From positions 1 to 36,640 of the forward strand of contig CAKZUF010000048.1 of NCBI GenBank assembly GCA_937921685.1: DNA of 36,640 nt, written 5' to 3'. Shown in pieces: positions 35,490-36,640 of this stretch. The DNA comes from an uncultured archaeon (lineage in GTDB: Archaea; Thermoproteota; Nitrososphaeria_A; Caldarchaeales; Calditenuaceae). The position numbers and the translations under genes were made by a program. Under the pieces are notes generated by a model. It had not been told where the DNA came from. It saw only the letters and a program-made list of their open reading frames with translations, and searched no databases. Every line of letters begins with the position of its first letter. Position 1 is the first letter of the stretch.

Positions 35490-36640
35490 ATGAACAATCA
35501 GCGACGACTAGCACCGGAAGTGAGGGAAAAAATCTTGGAAGCAATTAAAGTTGGTGTCGAGAGAGGTTATGGATACAAGCGGATTTGGAGGATGCTGAGG
35601 GAGAGTGGGATAGCCGCGCCGAGAGGGAGCGTCCAGTACTGGTATTACAAGAGATATCCTGAAAAGGTTGGGAGGCGAGGAAGATACCTTCCAAGAGAGC
35701 TGAGGATTAGGCTGTACGAGAAGGTACTGGAGTTGAGGAGAAAGGGCCTAGGACACAAGAGGATTAGGAGGAGTATCAAGGAGCTGTGCGGGGTCGCGCT
35801 GAATCTCGGAGTAATTAGTCGTTGGTGTCGTGGAGTACACACACCATTCGGCGGGATACGGATTCCAACAATCAACCACTTAAAACCATCCCCGGAGCTA
35901 GCATATGTTATAGGCGTGGTCGCCGGGGATGGGTGGGTGGATAAGAAAAGGAGTGAAAGATATAGGGTTGGGGCCGAGGTCAAGGACAGGGAGTTCATAG
36001 AGGAGTTCTCGAAATGCTTGGGAAAAGTCCTAGGCAGGGATCTGCCAAAGCCGATACAGGTGGAAGGTGGGAGGCTTGAAGTGCGTGTCAGCTCAAAGAC
36101 ACTTTACCAGCTTTTACAAAAGCCCATAGACATCGAGAGGATAAGACCATTCGTAGAGCACTCCGAAGACTGTATACGAAGCTTTCTTAGAGGATTCTTC
36201 GACAGCGAAGGGTGTGTAGATAAAATTAATGGAAGGATTCTTTGCTTCAATGCAGATATCAGGCTTCTCAAATACGTCCAGAAACTTCTGAATCGTCTAG
36301 GAATCGAGACGAGAGGGCCGAGGATCAATATAAGGAAGGGAACTACCACTAAAATATCAGGAAGAATAATCGTGACGCGAAAGGACGTATACAGAATCTA
36401 TATTAAGGCGAAGGACAGGTTGAGATTCTACAAACTCGTAGGATTCACTATAACGCGAAAACAGCAAAACCTCGAAGAATATCTCAAGAGGCTCAGACAA
36501 CTGGACACGCCACCCAACCAGCCCTCCCCTTATTCTCTCCCACCAACTTCTCACAATAACGAAAAATCTGTGATGGACCGGGAGGGAATTGAACCCTCGA
36601 CCTCCCGGGTGCAAACCGGGCGATCTACCGCTGATCTACC
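35490..36640 (+). CDS. LAGLIDADG homing endonuclease with two N-terminal HTH-like repeats (open at window end)
   Basis: manual translation; motifs LAYVIGVVAGDGWVD and FLRGFFDSEGCVD; no in-frame stop to 36640; frame also open back to an ATG at 35337; missing from ORF track because no stop. Confidence 0.88.
   Translation, partial: MNNQRRLAPEVREKILEAIKVGVERGYGYKRIWRMLRESGIAAPRGSVQYWYYKRYPEKVGRRGRYLPRELRIRLYEKVLELRRKGLGHKRIRRSIKELCGVALNLGVISRWCRGVHTPFGGIRIPTINHLKPSPELAYVIGVVAGDGWVDKKRSERYRVGAEVKDREFIEEFSKCLGKVLGRDLPKPIQVEGGRLEVRVSSKTLYQLLQKPIDIERIRPFVEHSEDCIRSFLRGFFDSEGCVDKINGRILCFNADIRLLKYVQKLLNRLGIETRGPRINIRKGTTTKISGRIIVTRKDVYRIYIKAKDRLRFYKLVGFTITRKQQNLEEYLKRLRQLDTPPNQPSPYSLPPTSHNNEKSVMDREGIEPSTSRVQTGRSTADL
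36574..36640 (-). tRNA. tRNA-Ala (anticodon TGC), 5' end truncated by window
   Basis: minus strand ..GGTAGATCAGCGGTAGATCGCCCGGTTTGCACCCGGGAGGTCGAGGGTTCAATTCCCTCCCGGTCCA; 5-bp anticodon stem CCCGG/CCGGG, loop TTTGCAC; T70 consistent with the Ala G3:U70 pair. Confidence 0.9.

Noticed and set aside
35645-36614. minus-strand ORFs opposite the endonuclease
   Set aside because: Shadow ORFs; the plus strand carries clear LAGLIDADG motifs.

Overview
This is a 36.6-kb archaeal window. TATA boxes sit about 25 bp from many start codons, and gene content (ABCE1, Sec61-beta, ESCRT-III/CdvB, archaeal ProS) suggests a Thaumarchaeota/Aigarchaeota-like thermophile; that placement is inference. Most of positions 1-33.5 kb is densely packed chromosome: an amino-acid ABC transporter, ABCE1, a LysW-carrier lysine/arginine cluster with two ATP-grasp ligases (X1-Y-Z-W-X2-J-K) convergent with argH, a BtuFCD/FecBCD-type transporter, endonuclease V, TrxB, Hsp20, a THUMP protein, an ERCC4/XPF nuclease, a VKOR/thioredoxin-fold pair, and ProS. 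Between 27.8 and 32 kb there are several eukaryote-like small proteins: a 79-aa ubiquitin-like protein ending in Gly-Gly, an unlisted 51-aa histone-H1-tail-like protein, Sec61-beta and a CdvB/ESCRT-III protein. The most unusual part is 33.54-36.64 kb. It starts at an orphan 3' fragment of a tRNA-Ala and ends at a second tRNA-Ala(UGC) that runs off the window. In between are about 1.1 kb of apparently non-coding, strongly structured GC-rich sequence, six copies of a 19-bp motif that form hairpins with covarying arms, very long nested inverted repeats, and a LAGLIDADG homing endonuclease ORF. That ORF is absent from the ORF track and stays open into the antisense strand of the tRNA. I consider this tRNA-bounded, homing-endonuclease-linked structured element the best candidate for an undescribed system.
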